Of a DNA stretch of 64,000 nucleotides, positions 37,234 to 51,274 are shown one piece after another. The notes beneath the pieces are model-generated. The model was not told where the DNA came from. It saw nothing but the letters and a program-made list of their open reading frames with translations, and ran no database searches. The translations under genes were made by a program, and so were the position numbers. Each line of letters begins with the position of its first letter. The stretch's first letter is position 1. Source of the stretch: Mesorhizobium sp. B2-1-8 (GTDB lineage: Bacteria > Pseudomonadota > Alphaproteobacteria > Rhizobiales > Rhizobiaceae); contig NZ_CP083952.1 in assembly GCF_006442545.2 (NCBI RefSeq), positions 1,240,001-1,304,000 of the forward strand. The letters are read 5' to 3'.

Positions 37234-38828
37234 ATGGCCGTGACCGTATCTCGTGCGAGCGACACCGTCGCCAAGCCCATGCAGCGCGCGCTGCGCGAGG
37301 GCTTCTATGCCGGCGCCATCGCGCTTGGCCTGTTCGTACTGTTCATCGGCCTCAAGACCGACCAGAACATGTCCAACGAACTGGTCGTGGTGCAGCGCTG
37401 GGGCCTGCTTGCCGCGGTGGTGATCGCCACCGCAGTCGGGCGTTTCCTCTATGTCGCCTACGGCCAGCCCTTCATGGCCAACCAGAAGATCGCCGATGTC
37501 GCCACCGGGCTCATGCCGGCAAGTGTGGCATCCCGCTCCTTCACCCTGCCGACCTTCATCGGAGCGGTCGTCGCCATGGTGCTGCTGTTCGTGTTCAACA
37601 GCTCTCTCGCCGGATGGGTTGGGGCAGAACCGGCCGGCTATCTGCAATTCCTGCGTGCCCTGGCGGTCATCTATGTGCTGGCCTGCGTGATCTATTACTT
37701 CCGCGCCTTCATCCATGCCAACTTCACCAAATTGGGCATCTCGGCGTTGGTGCTGTACCCGATCCTCGTCGTCGCGGTGCTGTCACTCAACGCCTGGTCG
37801 ATCACCGGAGGGTTGCAGGGTTCGTTGAAATGGGTCGATAATTTCGGCATCCAGATCCTGATCTATGTGATGCTGGCCTGGGGACTGAACATCGTCGTCG
37901 GCCTCGCCGGTCTGCTCGATCTCGGCTACGTCGCTTTTTATGCGATTGGCGCCTATGCCTATGCGCTTCTCGCCACCCATTTCGGCCTGTCGTTCTGGAT
38001 ATTGTTGCCCGCCGCGGGCGCCATGGCCGCGCTCTGGGGGGTGCTGCTCGGCTTTCCCGTGCTGCGCCTGCGCGGCGACTATCTGGCGATCGTGACGCTC
38101 GCCTTCGGCGAGATCATCCGCCTCGTGCTGATCAACTGGCGCGAAGTCACCAATGGGTCGGCCGGCATCTCCGGCATTCCCAAGGTCAGCTTCTTCGGCT
38201 TGATGTCGTTCAACGTGTCGGACCCGAATTACATCGCCAAGGTGCTGAACCTCGCCACGTCCAGCGCCTACTACAAGATCTTCCTCTACTACCTGATCCT
38301 TGGGCTCTGCCTGCTAACCGCCTTCGTCACCATCCGGCTGCGGCGCCTGCCGGTCGGCCGCGCCTGGGAAGCCTTGCGTGAGGACGAGATCGCCTGCCGC
38401 TCGCTCGGTATCAACACCACCACCACCAAGCTGACGGCCTTTGCCACCGGCGCCATGTTCGGCGGCTTCGCCGGTTCGTTCTTTGCCGCGCGGCAAGGTT
38501 TCGTCAGCCCCGAATCCTTTGTCTTCCTGGAATCGGCCATTATCCTCGCCATCGTCGTTCTTGGCGGCATGGGGTCGCTGGTCGGCATCGCCGTCGCCGC
38601 GATGGTGATGATCGGCGGCACCGAGGCGCTGCGCGAACTCGACTTCCTCAAGCAGGTCTTCGGGCCCGATTTCACACCGGAACTCTACCGCATGCTTCTG
38701 TTCGGCATGGCCATGGTCATCGTCATGCTGTGGAAGCCGCGCGGCTTCGTCGGCAGCCGTGAACCGACCGCCTTCCTCAAGGAGCGAAGGGCTGTCTCAG
38801 GCTCCTTCACCAAGGAGGGCCACGGCTG

Positions 38829-38829
<1 letters not shown>
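37234..38829 (+). CDS. livM: Branched-chain amino acid ABC transporter permease LivM
   Basis: The 531-residue permease contains the LivM core from about residue 205 on: [40 protein letters not shown] and the coupling loop [20 protein letters not shown]. Its N-terminal 200 residues hold four or five extra hydrophobic segments of the LivHM N-terminal type, making it longer than E. coli LivM (about 425). The stop codon overlaps the livG ATG by one base (TGATG). Confidence 0.94.
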
Positions 38830-40300
<1,471 letters not shown>

Positions 40301-40301
<1 letters not shown>

Positions 40302-41029
40302 TGGCCACGACAACGCTGCTCGATATCAAGGGCGTGGAGACCTATTACGGCAACATCCGTGCGCTGAACGGCGTCAACGTCACCGTCAAGCAAGGTGAGA
40401 TCGTGGCGCTGATCGGTGCCAACGGCGCCGGCAAGTCGACGCTGATGATGACCATCTTCGGGGCTCCACGCGCCCGCACGGGCACCATCACCTTCGCCGG
40501 GACCGATATCACCCAGTTGCCGACGCACGAAATCGCACGCATGCGGATTGCCCAGTCACCCGAGGGCCGGCGCATCTTCCCGCGCATGACGGTGATGGAA
40601 AACCTGCAGATGGGCGCCAGCCTCGACAACCTCAAACACTATGGCGAGGACGTCGAGAAGGTGTTCACGCTGTTCCCCAGACTGAAGGAGCGCATCGCCC
40701 AGCGGGGCGGTACGTTGTCGGGCGGCGAGCAGCAGATGCTGTCGATCGGACGCGCATTGATGGCGCGGCCGAAATTGCTTTTGCTCGACGAACCGTCACT
40801 GGGTCTGGCGCCGCTGATCGTCAAGCAGATCTTCGATGCCATCCGCGAATTGAACCGCACCCAAGGGCTGACCGTGTTCCTGGTCGAGCAGAACGCGTTC
40901 GGCGCGCTCAAGCTCGCCACGCGCGGTTATGTCATGGTCAACGGCAATGTGACGATGAGCGGCACCGGCAAGGAGCTGCTCGCCAATCCGGAAGTGCGCG
41001 CCGCCTATCTCGAAGGCGGACATCACTGA
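40301..41029 (+). CDS. livF: Branched-chain amino acid ABC transporter ATPase LivF
   Basis: The 242-residue ATPase has Walker A GANGAGKST, the signature LSGGEQQMLSIGRALM and Walker B LLLLDEPSLGLAP, with HDEIARMRIAQSPEGRRIF-like family motifs (seen as IARMRIAQSPEGRRIFPRMT). It is the second energy-coupling subunit with LivG. GGAGGG precedes the ATG at 40301, within the end of livG. Unlike livG it has no added domain. Confidence 0.96.
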
Positions 41030-41045
41030 GTTCAGGAGACTTCCC

Positions 41046-41393
41046 ATGCAAGGCATTCTCTACGAGGAACAGTCGATCTGGCAGTTCTTCTTCGTCACCT
41101 GCCTGCTCGGCGGCTGGGCGGCCTGGATGACCGGCAAGGCCAGTGCCCAGACATGGCGCAGCTTCATCCAGCTGTTCGCCTATATGCTCGGCCTCGGCAT
41201 CGGCATCCGGTTCATCCATCACGCGCTGTTCGACGGTACGATGTTCTCGCTGCATTACTATATCGTCGACACAATCGTGCTGATGATACTGGGCTTCGTC
41301 GGCTATCAATACACACGAACCAACCAGATGGTCACACAGTATAATTGGCTCTACGAAAGAGCTTCAATCTTGAGCTGGAAACCGAAAGGTTGA
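41046..41393 (+). CDS. Small membrane protein of the liv operon (DUF6867-like)
   Basis: The 115-residue protein has about three hydrophobic helices (IWQFFFVTCLLGGWAAWMTG; SFIQLFAYMLGLGIGIRFIH; YYIVDTIVLMILGFVGYQYT) and ends with a conserved-looking TRTNQMVTQYNWLYE. It lies 16 bp after livF and before livK. Homologues at this place are known in Rhizobiales as an uncharacterised family; the family number is from memory. Its position suggests an accessory membrane part of the transporter, but no function is proven. Confidence 0.85.
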   Translation: MQGILYEEQSIWQFFFVTCLLGGWAAWMTGKASAQTWRSFIQLFAYMLGLGIGIRFIHHALFDGTMFSLHYYIVDTIVLMILGFVGYQYTRTNQMVTQYNWLYERASILSWKPKG

Positions 41394-41530
41394 CGTTCAT
41401 CATTAACGCCGCGTCAGGGATGAATCGGCGTGACAAGTGCCTGAAAATCGGCAAACTATGCTTTCTGCGATAAGGGTGGGCATCGCATGAAAGCTTCATC
41501 CACGCCCACTCCGTTAATGGGAGCGTTTAA

Positions 41531-42649
41531 ATGAAAAAGTCACTTTTGTCCGCCGTAGCCCTGACCGCGCTCGTCGCGTTCGGCGGCAACGCGTGGGCTG
41601 ATGTAATGTTCGGCGTCGCCGGTCCGATCACCGGTCCGAACGCGGCCTTCGGCGCACAGCTGCAGAAGGGCGCCGAAGCGGCGGTCGCCGATATCAATGC
41701 CAAGGGCGGTATCAATGGCGAGCAGATCAAGCTCGAAGTCGGCGACGACGTCTCCGATCCGAAGCAGGGCATCTCGGTCGCCAACAAGTTCGTCGGCGAC
41801 GGCGTCAAGTTCGTGATCGGCCACTTCAACTCGGGCGTGTCGATCCCGGCCTCCGAGGTCTACGCCGAAAACAATATCGTCGAAATCACGCCGGCCGCAA
41901 CCAACCCGAAGTTCACCGAGCGTGGCCTGTGGAATGTGTTCCGTACCTGCGGACGCGACGACCAGCAGGGCAGCATCGCCGGCGCCTATATCGCCGCGAA
42001 CTTCAAGGATGCCAAGGTTGCCGTGATCCATGACAAGACCCCTTACGGCCAGGGCCTCGCGGACGAAACCAAGAAGGCGATGAACGCCGCGGGCGTCAAG
42101 GAAGTGATGTATGAAGGCGTCAATGTCGGCGACAAGGACTTCTCGGCGCTGATCGCCAAGATGAAGGAAGCTGGCGTCACCCTGATCTACTGGGGTGGCC
42201 TGCACACCGAAGCCGGCCTGATCATCCGCCAGTCCGCGGACCAGGGCCTCAAGGCGCCGATGATGTCGGGTGACGGCATCGTGACGGACGAACTCGCCGC
42301 CATCGCGGGCGACGCCGTCGCCGGCACGCTCAACACGTTCGGCCCCGACCCGCGGCTGATCCCGGCCAACAAGGAACTCGTCGAGAAGTTCCGCGCGCAG
42401 GGTTTCGAGCCGGAAGCCTACACGCTCTACGCCTATGCCGCCGTGCAGGTGGTCGCCGAGGCAGCCGCCGCCGCCAAGACGAACGATCCGCAGGCCGTCG
42501 CCAAGGCGATGCATGAAAGCGGCCCGTTCCCGACCGTTCTGGGCGATCTCGCCTATGACGCCAAGGGCGATCCGAAGCTGCCGGGCTACATCATGTACGA
42601 ATGGAAGAAGAAGGACGACGGGAAGTATTCCTGGTTCCCGAAGTCATAA
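41531..42649 (+). CDS. livK: Branched-chain amino acid ABC transporter substrate-binding protein
   Basis: The 372-residue periplasmic protein has a signal peptide ([20 protein letters not shown], cleavage after AWA) and a Leu/Ile/Val-binding fold: [35 protein letters not shown] and [19 protein letters not shown]. It delivers the amino acid to LivHM. It has its own 137-bp upstream gap, so binding protein can be made in excess over the membrane parts. A strong terminator follows. Confidence 0.95.
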   Translation: MKKSLLSAVALTALVAFGGNAWADVMFGVAGPITGPNAAFGAQLQKGAEAAVADINAKGGINGEQIKLEVGDDVSDPKQGISVANKFVGDGVKFVIGHFNSGVSIPASEVYAENNIVEITPAATNPKFTERGLWNVFRTCGRDDQQGSIAGAYIAANFKDAKVAVIHDKTPYGQGLADETKKAMNAAGVKEVMYEGVNVGDKDFSALIAKMKEAGVTLIYWGGLHTEAGLIIRQSADQGLKAPMMSGDGIVTDELAAIAGDAVAGTLNTFGPDPRLIPANKELVEKFRAQGFEPEAYTLYAYAAVQVVAEAAAAAKTNDPQAVAKAMHESGPFPTVLGDLAYDAKGDPKLPGYIMYEWKKKDDGKYSWFPKS

Positions 42650-42672
42650 TTCATTCGGATCTGAAACCAACG

Positions 42673-42703
42673 ATGCCCGGCGCCTTGCGCCGGGCATTTT
42701 CTT
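42673..42703 (+). terminator. Rho-independent terminator of the liv operon
   Basis: ATGCCCGGCG pairs perfectly with CGCCGGGCAT around a CCTTG loop and is followed by TTTCTTT. Confidence 0.9.
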
Positions 42704-42749
42704 TGACATGCTGGCAGCGGTGACATCCCTGCCAGCTTTCCCTGATCTT

Positions 42750-42797
42750 ATGCATGTCGTTATCCCGGAACCGAGGACACTTCCGGGCGACATGCAT
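42750..42797. repeat. Short palindromic dispersed repeat, copy 3, in the livK-pyc gap
   Basis: ATGCATGTCGTTATCCCGGAA and CTTCCGGGCGACATGCAT form the hairpin of the same family as 16,705 and 26,031. The 340-bp gap between livK and pyc contains this repeat, the liv terminator, and a lower-GC stretch (AATAATCGGTTTAAATCGGTTTAAG, a tandem of TCGGTTTAA) where the pyc promoter may lie. Confidence 0.8.
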
Positions 42798-42989
42798 TGG
42801 CCTCGAAAGATCGCATCCAGGATCGAAATTGTCGCCGTTGTTCCGTCCGTTCGAACGAATGCGTGCGAGTGTTGACTGAATAATCGGTTTAAATCGGTTT
42901 AAGTCGGCGTCGATTTTGTTTGCACTGCAGCATTTTCGCGTTAATCATTGCCCCGATTTCCCGTCCCTTCCGCTGCTGGAGCCCAGTCC

Positions 42990-46448
<3,459 letters not shown>

Positions 46449-46609
46449 GAGTTCGCAAGGAGCGGGCAGGCTGTCGGCTTCTGGCGGCAGGGCTGGCGAG
46501 CTGTTCGATAACGGCTTGACCCGCCGGCCCGGGTCGGGCATCGAACCGCTGAAATTCGCCGCGGCACGTTCCCCGAGTCGCGGCGCGGAACCGATCTTTG
46601 GAGAAAAAC

Positions 46610-46870
46610 ATGGCCGACGATATCACCGAGACCAGCCAGACTGTTGCCGCCGGCCAGCTGCGTGCCTTGATCGAGCGCATCGAGCGGCTCGAGGAAGAAA
46701 AGAAGACGATTTCCGACGACATCAAGGAAGTTTTCGCCGAGGCCAAGGGCACCGGCTTCGACACCAAGGCAATTCGCACCATCATCCGGTTGCGCAAGAA
46801 GGACCAGGCCGAGCGCCAGGAGGAGGATGCCATCCTCGATCTGTACATGGCCGCGCTCGGCATGGTCTAA
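46610..46870 (+). CDS. DUF2312 (UPF0335) family protein
   Basis: The 86-residue helical protein has the family core [20 protein letters not shown] and [20 protein letters not shown], followed by IIRLRKKD. It is almost universal in Alphaproteobacteria and resembles the DNA-binding or GapR-type small proteins of that class: GapR of Caulobacter binds overtwisted DNA ahead of replication and transcription. The match to GapR is by family; I infer the same role. GGAG lies seven bases before the ATG. Confidence 0.9.
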   Translation: MADDITETSQTVAAGQLRALIERIERLEEEKKTISDDIKEVFAEAKGTGFDTKAIRTIIRLRKKDQAERQEEDAILDLYMAALGMV

Positions 46871-46920
46871 GACTGGAAACAGTCTAGGGCGTCAGTTCGG
46901 CGCCCTCAACGGTTCGAACC

Positions 46921-47361
46921 ATGAGCGAATTCGACTTCGGCGGCCGCCGTGCCTTGGAATTCCGCCATCGCGGCTTCTGGTCGCTGTTTGCCGAACGGCA
47001 TCCGGAAGAAAGAGCCCGGCTGGCGCGGCGCGGACCCTGGTTCTGGCAGCGCGGGCTGCCCGACTTCGCACTGGTCCTTTCCATGTATGTCGCGCCGGCG
47101 CAGAACCATGTCGGCGTTTTCTTCGGCCGCAACGAGAAGTTCGGCGCCACGCAAAGCTGGTCGCGGCTGGAGCCGTTCCGGCCGGCGATCGAAGACAGGC
47201 TGAAACTCAGACCGGAACAAAGCTGCGAAGGCCTCGGCATCAATTCGATGTGGCGGGTCAATTGCTTTGCCGAGGACAACTGGCCGGCGATGACCGACTG
47301 GCTGGTAACGGAGTGCTCGCGTGTCGAGCACGCCGTTGTCGCGGTTCTGGGGCAGCGGTAA
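46921..47361 (+). CDS. Conserved hypothetical protein
   Basis: The 146-residue protein begins MSEFDFGGRRALEFRHRGFW and has the pattern of a soluble alpha/beta domain: DFALVLSMYVAPAQNHVGVF, FGRNEKFGATQSWSRLEPFR and AEDNWPAMTDWLV. I think it resembles DUF4268-type restriction-like domains but would not assign it. The stop TAA is directly followed by the GTG of the next gene, so the two are cotranscribed. Confidence 0.7.
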   Translation: MSEFDFGGRRALEFRHRGFWSLFAERHPEERARLARRGPWFWQRGLPDFALVLSMYVAPAQNHVGVFFGRNEKFGATQSWSRLEPFRPAIEDRLKLRPEQSCEGLGINSMWRVNCFAEDNWPAMTDWLVTECSRVEHAVVAVLGQR

Positions 47362-47655
47362 GTGATCGCGGATTTCTTTCGCTCGCGTTGGATTGGCCAG
47401 GTGTCGCTCGACCGGCTGTTCCGGCGCGACATGATGCTTGTCGGGACCGTGATCAATATGGCGTCGTCTGCTGCGGCGCTGATCCTGCTTGGACTGAAGA
47501 TGCCGCTCGGCCTTGTCCTGGCGGTGCATTTTGCACCGGTGCTCTACAACATCTTCCTGACTTTGGCAGTCTGGCGCACGGCTGAGAAGGCCGGCGGTGC
47601 CAGGGCTTCCCTCTTCATGCTGGGATCAGCGCTGATCGCCACGATCGTAGTCTGA
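47362..47655 (+). CDS. Small membrane protein of unknown function
   Basis: The 97-residue product starts with GTG immediately after the previous stop. It has a basic amphipathic start (DFFRSRWIGQVSLDRLFRRD) and three hydrophobic segments (about 27-47, 48-68 and 82-97). No family recognised. Tight coupling to the upstream gene suggests a shared function. Confidence 0.65.
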   Translation: MIADFFRSRWIGQVSLDRLFRRDMMLVGTVINMASSAAALILLGLKMPLGLVLAVHFAPVLYNIFLTLAVWRTAEKAGGARASLFMLGSALIATIVV

Positions 47656-47669
47656 CGAGGCTGCCCATA

Positions 47670-47696
47670 CGAAAAAGGGCGGCCGGAGCCGCCCTT
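47670..47696 (-). terminator. Rho-independent terminator after msrB (minus strand)
   Basis: AAGGGCGG and CCGCCCTT pair perfectly around CCGGAG. The T run (TTTTTC when read on the minus strand) is on the msrB side, so the terminator chiefly serves the leftward gene but the stem can also act on the convergent one. Confidence 0.8.
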
Positions 47697-47718
47697 CGCA
47701 AGAAATGATAACGCCTGC

Positions 47719-48123
47719 TCAGGCCGCCGGCTCGAATTTCAGCGCCACGCCGTTGATGCAGTAGCGCAGGCCGGTCGGCGGCGGGCCGTCCTCGAAGACA
47801 TGGCCGAGATGGCTGCCGCAACGAGAGCAGTGGCATTCGGTGCGGACCATGCCGTAGCTGCGGTCGACTGTGTTCTCGACCGAGCCCGGAACGGGATCGT
47901 TGAAGCTCGGCCAGCCGGTGCCGCTCTCGAACTTCAGCGTGGACTGGAAGAGCGGCTGGTCGCAGCCAACGCAGGAAAAAGTGCCGGCACGCTTCTCATA
48001 GAGCAGGGCGCAGCTTCCCGGCCGCTCGGTGCCATGGTTTCGCATGACCGCGTATTGCTCCGGCGTCAGCCGGGCGCGCCATTCGGCATCGGTGCGGGTG
48101 ACGGGGTAAGTGTGGGTGTCCAT
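47719..48123 (-). CDS. msrB: Peptide-methionine (R)-S-oxide reductase
   Basis: The 134-residue enzyme repairs methionine-R-sulfoxide in proteins. Zinc cysteines are at 51, 54 (CVGC) and 99, 102 (HCSRCG), and the catalytic Cys122 is in [18 protein letters not shown] and [10 protein letters not shown] are family motifs. No signal peptide, so it is cytosolic. It is convergent with the small membrane-protein gene. Confidence 0.95.
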   Translation of the reverse strand: MDTHTYPVTRTDAEWRARLTPEQYAVMRNHGTERPGSCALLYEKRAGTFSCVGCDQPLFQSTLKFESGTGWPSFNDPVPGSVENTVDRSYGMVRTECHCSRCGSHLGHVFEDGPPPTGLRYCINGVALKFEPAA

Positions 48124-48235
48124 TTGATCTCCTCAGCCTTGGCGGCTCGTTCTTGGTTGCAACCCGATATTCGCAACAAGATAGGCGTTTGTTACGGGAT
48201 TTGCCCGCATTTTCGAGCGGACCACCTGGAATTCC

Positions 48236-49019
48236 TCAGGCGATCGCCGCGAGATAGCGCGCGACGGAGGCGGCCAGCGCCGCTTTCGCATCGCCGATGA
48301 TGTTCTGGTTCCACCACGCGCGGTAGATGTCGTCGAAGGCGAACGGTGCAAGGGCTGCCGCGATGCGGCGTATGGCGGCGCCATTGAGCGGGATCTGGTT
48401 CGGATAGCTGTACATGAAACTGACATGGCGGCGTGTCGACGTCACCTGCAGGATGTCGCCGGTCAGCAGCGCATCGGCACCGTCGCGTTTCCAGTGCAGC
48501 ACCTGGCCGCCGGCAAAGTGGCCGCCGCAGCGGATGAGTGTCAGCGACGGGTTGATGGCCAGCGTCTCGCCTTGCCAGCTGACAATCGAGCGATGCGGCC
48601 GCATGATCCACTGCCGGTCGTCGGCATGGAGATAGATCGGTATGCCGCCAAACGCCTCGCTCCATTCGACCATCACCGAATAGTAATGGCAGTGCGAGAT
48701 GGCGATAGCCGCCAGCCCGCCCCGATGGTTGATCTCCGCCACCGCCTCGTCGCTCACCATCGAGACGCAGTCCCACAGCACATTGCCGTGTGGTGAATGC
48801 GCCAGCAGCGCCCGCTGGCCGATGGCGAAGCGCGGCTCGATGCCGAAGGCGAGCACGCCGGCATCGTCCTTCCTCGGCGGCGAGTTGTTGCGGCGTGATC
48901 CAGGCCTGGCCTTCCCAGCGCACATACTGCCGCTCGTCCTCGCAGATCGGGCAATGTTGCGGTGGCGTCTCCGTCGCCGCGAACTGGACACCGCACTGCA
49001 AGCAGAGGAAGCAGGTCAT
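48236..49019 (-). pseudogene. Metallo-beta-lactamase-fold protein interrupted by a frameshift
   Basis: The N-terminus (MTCFLCLQCGVQFAATETPP, HCPICEDERQYVRWEGQAWI) is a small zinc-ribbon in one frame. From about 48,870 the sense moves to the next frame: DDAGVLAFGIEPRFAIGQRA, WDCVSMVSDEAVAEINHRGG, ISHCHYYSVMVEW, CGGHFAGGQVLHW and LLTGDILQV, ending at 48236. Together they make a full-length protein of about 260 residues in which a single base change in GCCGAGGAAGGACGATG breaks the frame. The first metal motif is HCHYYS instead of HxHxDH, so even the intact ancestor may have lacked a normal metal site. Either a recent mutation or a sequencing error. Confidence 0.75.
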
Positions 49020-49037
49020 CCGATCTCCGGTGGTCCT

Positions 49038-50228
49038 TCAGTGTTTTCTTGAAAGCTGCTTCGTGGCACCTTCGAGCCCGGCCAGCGTCAGCGGAAACAT
49101 GCGGCCGTCGAAGATGTCACGGATCATGGCGATCGAATGGGTAAAGCCCCAGTTCTTTTCGCTCTCGGGATTCAGCCACACCGCGTTCGGCCATTGCTGC
49201 AGGAGCCGGCCGAGCCAGACGGCTCCTGCCTCGGGGTTCCAGTGTTCCACCGAGCCGCCAGGATGGGCGATCTCGTAAGGGCTCATCGAGGCATCGCCGA
49301 CGACGATGACCTTATAGTCGGGACCGTATTTGTGAATGAGGTCGAAGGTCGGAATCACCTCGGCATGGCGGCGGCGATTGTCCTTCCACACGCCTTCGTA
49401 GAGGCAGTTGTGGAAATAGAAATATTCGAGCTGGCGGAATTCGGCGCGGGCGGCCGAAAACAGCTCCTCGACGCTTTTGATATGGTCGTCCATCGAGCCG
49501 CCGACATCGAAGAACATCAGGAGCTTCACCGCATTGCGACGCTCGGGCCGTGTCTTGACGTCGAGATAGCCGTGCTCGGCGGTGGCGTGGATGGTGCCGG
49601 GCAGGTCGAACTCTTCCTCGGCGCCTTCGCGCACCCAACGGCGCAGGCGCTTCAGCGCGATCTTGATGTTGCGGGTACCGAGTTCGACGGCATCGTCGAA
49701 ATTCCTGAACTCGCGCTTGTCCCAGACTTTCACCGCGCGGCGGTTGCGGCTTTCATGCTGGCCGATGCGCACGCCTTCGGGATTGTAGCCATAGGCGCCG
49801 AAGGGCGAGGTGCCGCCGGTGCCGATCCATTTCGAGCCGCCCTGGTGGCGGCCCTTTTGTTGCTCGAGCCTTTGTTTCAGCGTCTCCATCAGTTTGTCGA
49901 AGCCGCCAAGCGCCTCGACCAGTTTTTTCTCCTCCTCGGTCAGGTGCTTTTCGGCGAGCCGGCGCAGCCATTCCTCGGGAATGTCGGCGACATCGACGGC
50001 ATCCGGGCCACCCAGCGCCTCGATGCCCTTGAAGACATGCGCGAACACCTGGTCGAAGCGGTCGATATGGCGCTCGTCCTTCACCAGGGCGGCGCGGGCA
50101 AGATAGTAAAAACCTTCGACGTCATAGTCGACCAGTCCGGCTTCCAGCCCTTCCAGCAGAGAAAGGTATTCCCTGAGCGAGACGGGAACGCGCGCTGCCT
50201 TCAGTTCGAGGAAGAAGGGGATGAACAT
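49038..50228 (-). CDS. VWA-domain protein (CoxE-like), partner of MoxR ATPase
   Basis: The 396-residue protein has a mostly helical N-terminal half and a von Willebrand A domain from about residue 235. The metal-site motif reads FFDVGGSMDDH, a variant of DxSxS with glycine at the second position. FYFHNCLYEGVW and VVGDASMSPYEI are further VWA strands. Such CoxE-type proteins act with MoxR AAA ATPases (here at 51,275) in assembling or activating metalloenzymes or envelope complexes. Two unrelated genes stand between the partners. Confidence 0.85.
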   Translation of the reverse strand: MFIPFFLELKAARVPVSLREYLSLLEGLEAGLVDYDVEGFYYLARAALVKDERHIDRFDQVFAHVFKGIEALGGPDAVDVADIPEEWLRRLAEKHLTEEEKKLVEALGGFDKLMETLKQRLEQQKGRHQGGSKWIGTGGTSPFGAYGYNPEGVRIGQHESRNRRAVKVWDKREFRNFDDAVELGTRNIKIALKRLRRWVREGAEEEFDLPGTIHATAEHGYLDVKTRPERRNAVKLLMFFDVGGSMDDHIKSVEELFSAARAEFRQLEYFYFHNCLYEGVWKDNRRRHAEVIPTFDLIHKYGPDYKVIVVGDASMSPYEIAHPGGSVEHWNPEAGAVWLGRLLQQWPNAVWLNPESEKNWGFTHSIAMIRDIFDGRMFPLTLAGLEGATKQLSRKH

Positions 50229-50237
50229 GGCCGGCCG

Positions 50238-50642
50238 TTACCTGTGGCCCTCGATCTTTTCTCGTGCGGCGCTTGCGATAAAGGCAGAGCGCGTCAGTCC
50301 GCGACGGCTGGCCTCGGCATCTATGGCCGCCAGCAGGCCGGCGTCGAGCGACAGATTGGCTCGAACGGGCCGCCCTGAATCGATCAGCACCGGAATCATG
50401 ACGGCGGATTCGCCAGCAGAGCTATCGATCTCGTCCGCTCTCAACAGATCTGCCAGCGCGCGTGCCTTGGGTAAGGAAGCGCTCTTCGCCAATCGTGCTT
50501 CGACCCATTCGCGCACAGCCGATGTCGCATCGGCAATCGCCTCTTCGGGGTTTGCGCCGCCACCATGGCAACCGGGAAGATCAGGGATCCGCACACCCCA
50601 AACATCGTCCGCGCCGTCGAGAATCCCCACATAGTGCGTCAT
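50238..50642 (-). CDS. HicB-family antitoxin-like protein, apparently without HicA
   Basis: The 134-residue protein begins with a HicB fold (THYVGILDGADDVWGVRIPD, LPGCHGGGANPEEAIADATS) and ends in a ribbon-helix-helix DNA-binding segment (RPVRANLSLDAGLLAAIDAE, ASRRGLTRSAFIASAAREKI). In HicAB modules it neutralises the HicA RNase and represses its own operon. I find no HicA-like gene on either side (the upstream 94 bp are too short). The stop lies nine bases before the VWA gene start. It may be a solitary regulator. Confidence 0.87.
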   Translation of the reverse strand: MTHYVGILDGADDVWGVRIPDLPGCHGGGANPEEAIADATSAVREWVEARLAKSASLPKARALADLLRADEIDSSAGESAVMIPVLIDSGRPVRANLSLDAGLLAAIDAEASRRGLTRSAFIASAAREKIEGHR

Positions 50643-50736
50643 GCGTTCCGTCCTCAGATCCATCCGGCGAGCCGGGCGATCGACCGCGCGACACCAGGCG
50701 ATTGTTCGCGATGGTGACTATTTCAATTACTTAGCG

Positions 50737-51183
50737 TCAGAGCAAATCATACTCGATAAAGCCTGTCCTGCGCGCGACGTGGTCATAGAGCTTGCGCGCG
50801 GTGGCATTGGTCTCGTGCGTCATCCAGTAGACGTTTTTTACCCCGATCTTGCCGGCCTCCTGCTTCACCGCCTCGATGAGGGCCGCGCCGATGCCCTTGC
50901 CGCGCACATCCGGGTCGGCGAACAGGTCCTGCAGGTAGCAATTGTTTTTCTCCGACCAGCCCGAGCGGTGGTAGAGATAGTGGGTGAGGCCGACGGCCTT
51001 GCCGTCGAGGGTAGCGATAAAACCCTTCGGCTCGAATTCGCCTGTCGTGAACAGGCGCTTCCAGGTGACGGCGTAGACCTCTTCTGGCAGCTTGGTTTCG
51101 TAGAAGGTCAGATAATCGGTCCACAGGCGGCGCCAGTCGGCGTGGTCGGATTGCGTGAGCGGGCGGACAACGATCTCAGACAT
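50737..51183 (-). CDS. GNAT-family N-acetyltransferase
   Basis: The 148-residue protein has the full GNAT core: IVVRPLTQSDHADWRRLWTD, GLTHYLYHRS, then the acetyl-CoA loop DLFADPDVRGKGIGAALIEA and the ending VYWMTHETNATARKLYDHVA, with TGFIEYDL. GGAGGAG precedes the ATG at 51183; a longer frame upstream lacks a site. The Asn-Ala-Thr-Ala-Arg pattern is common in small-molecule or amine acetyltransferases of this size. Confidence 0.9.
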   Translation of the reverse strand: MSEIVVRPLTQSDHADWRRLWTDYLTFYETKLPEEVYAVTWKRLFTTGEFEPKGFIATLDGKAVGLTHYLYHRSGWSEKNNCYLQDLFADPDVRGKGIGAALIEAVKQEAGKIGVKNVYWMTHETNATARKLYDHVARRTGFIEYDLL

Positions 51184-51274
51184 TTTATCTCCTCCGAAGG
51201 GTTCTGGCCGAAGCTGACGTGGTCTTCGGCCGGCGGCAACGGTCCACAGCCGGGAAAGCGCTAACGCTGCCTTG

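Noticed and set aside
50643..50736. A HicA toxin gene upstream of HicB
   Set aside because: Only 94 bp separate HicB from the GNAT stop and no HicA motif appears in any frame.
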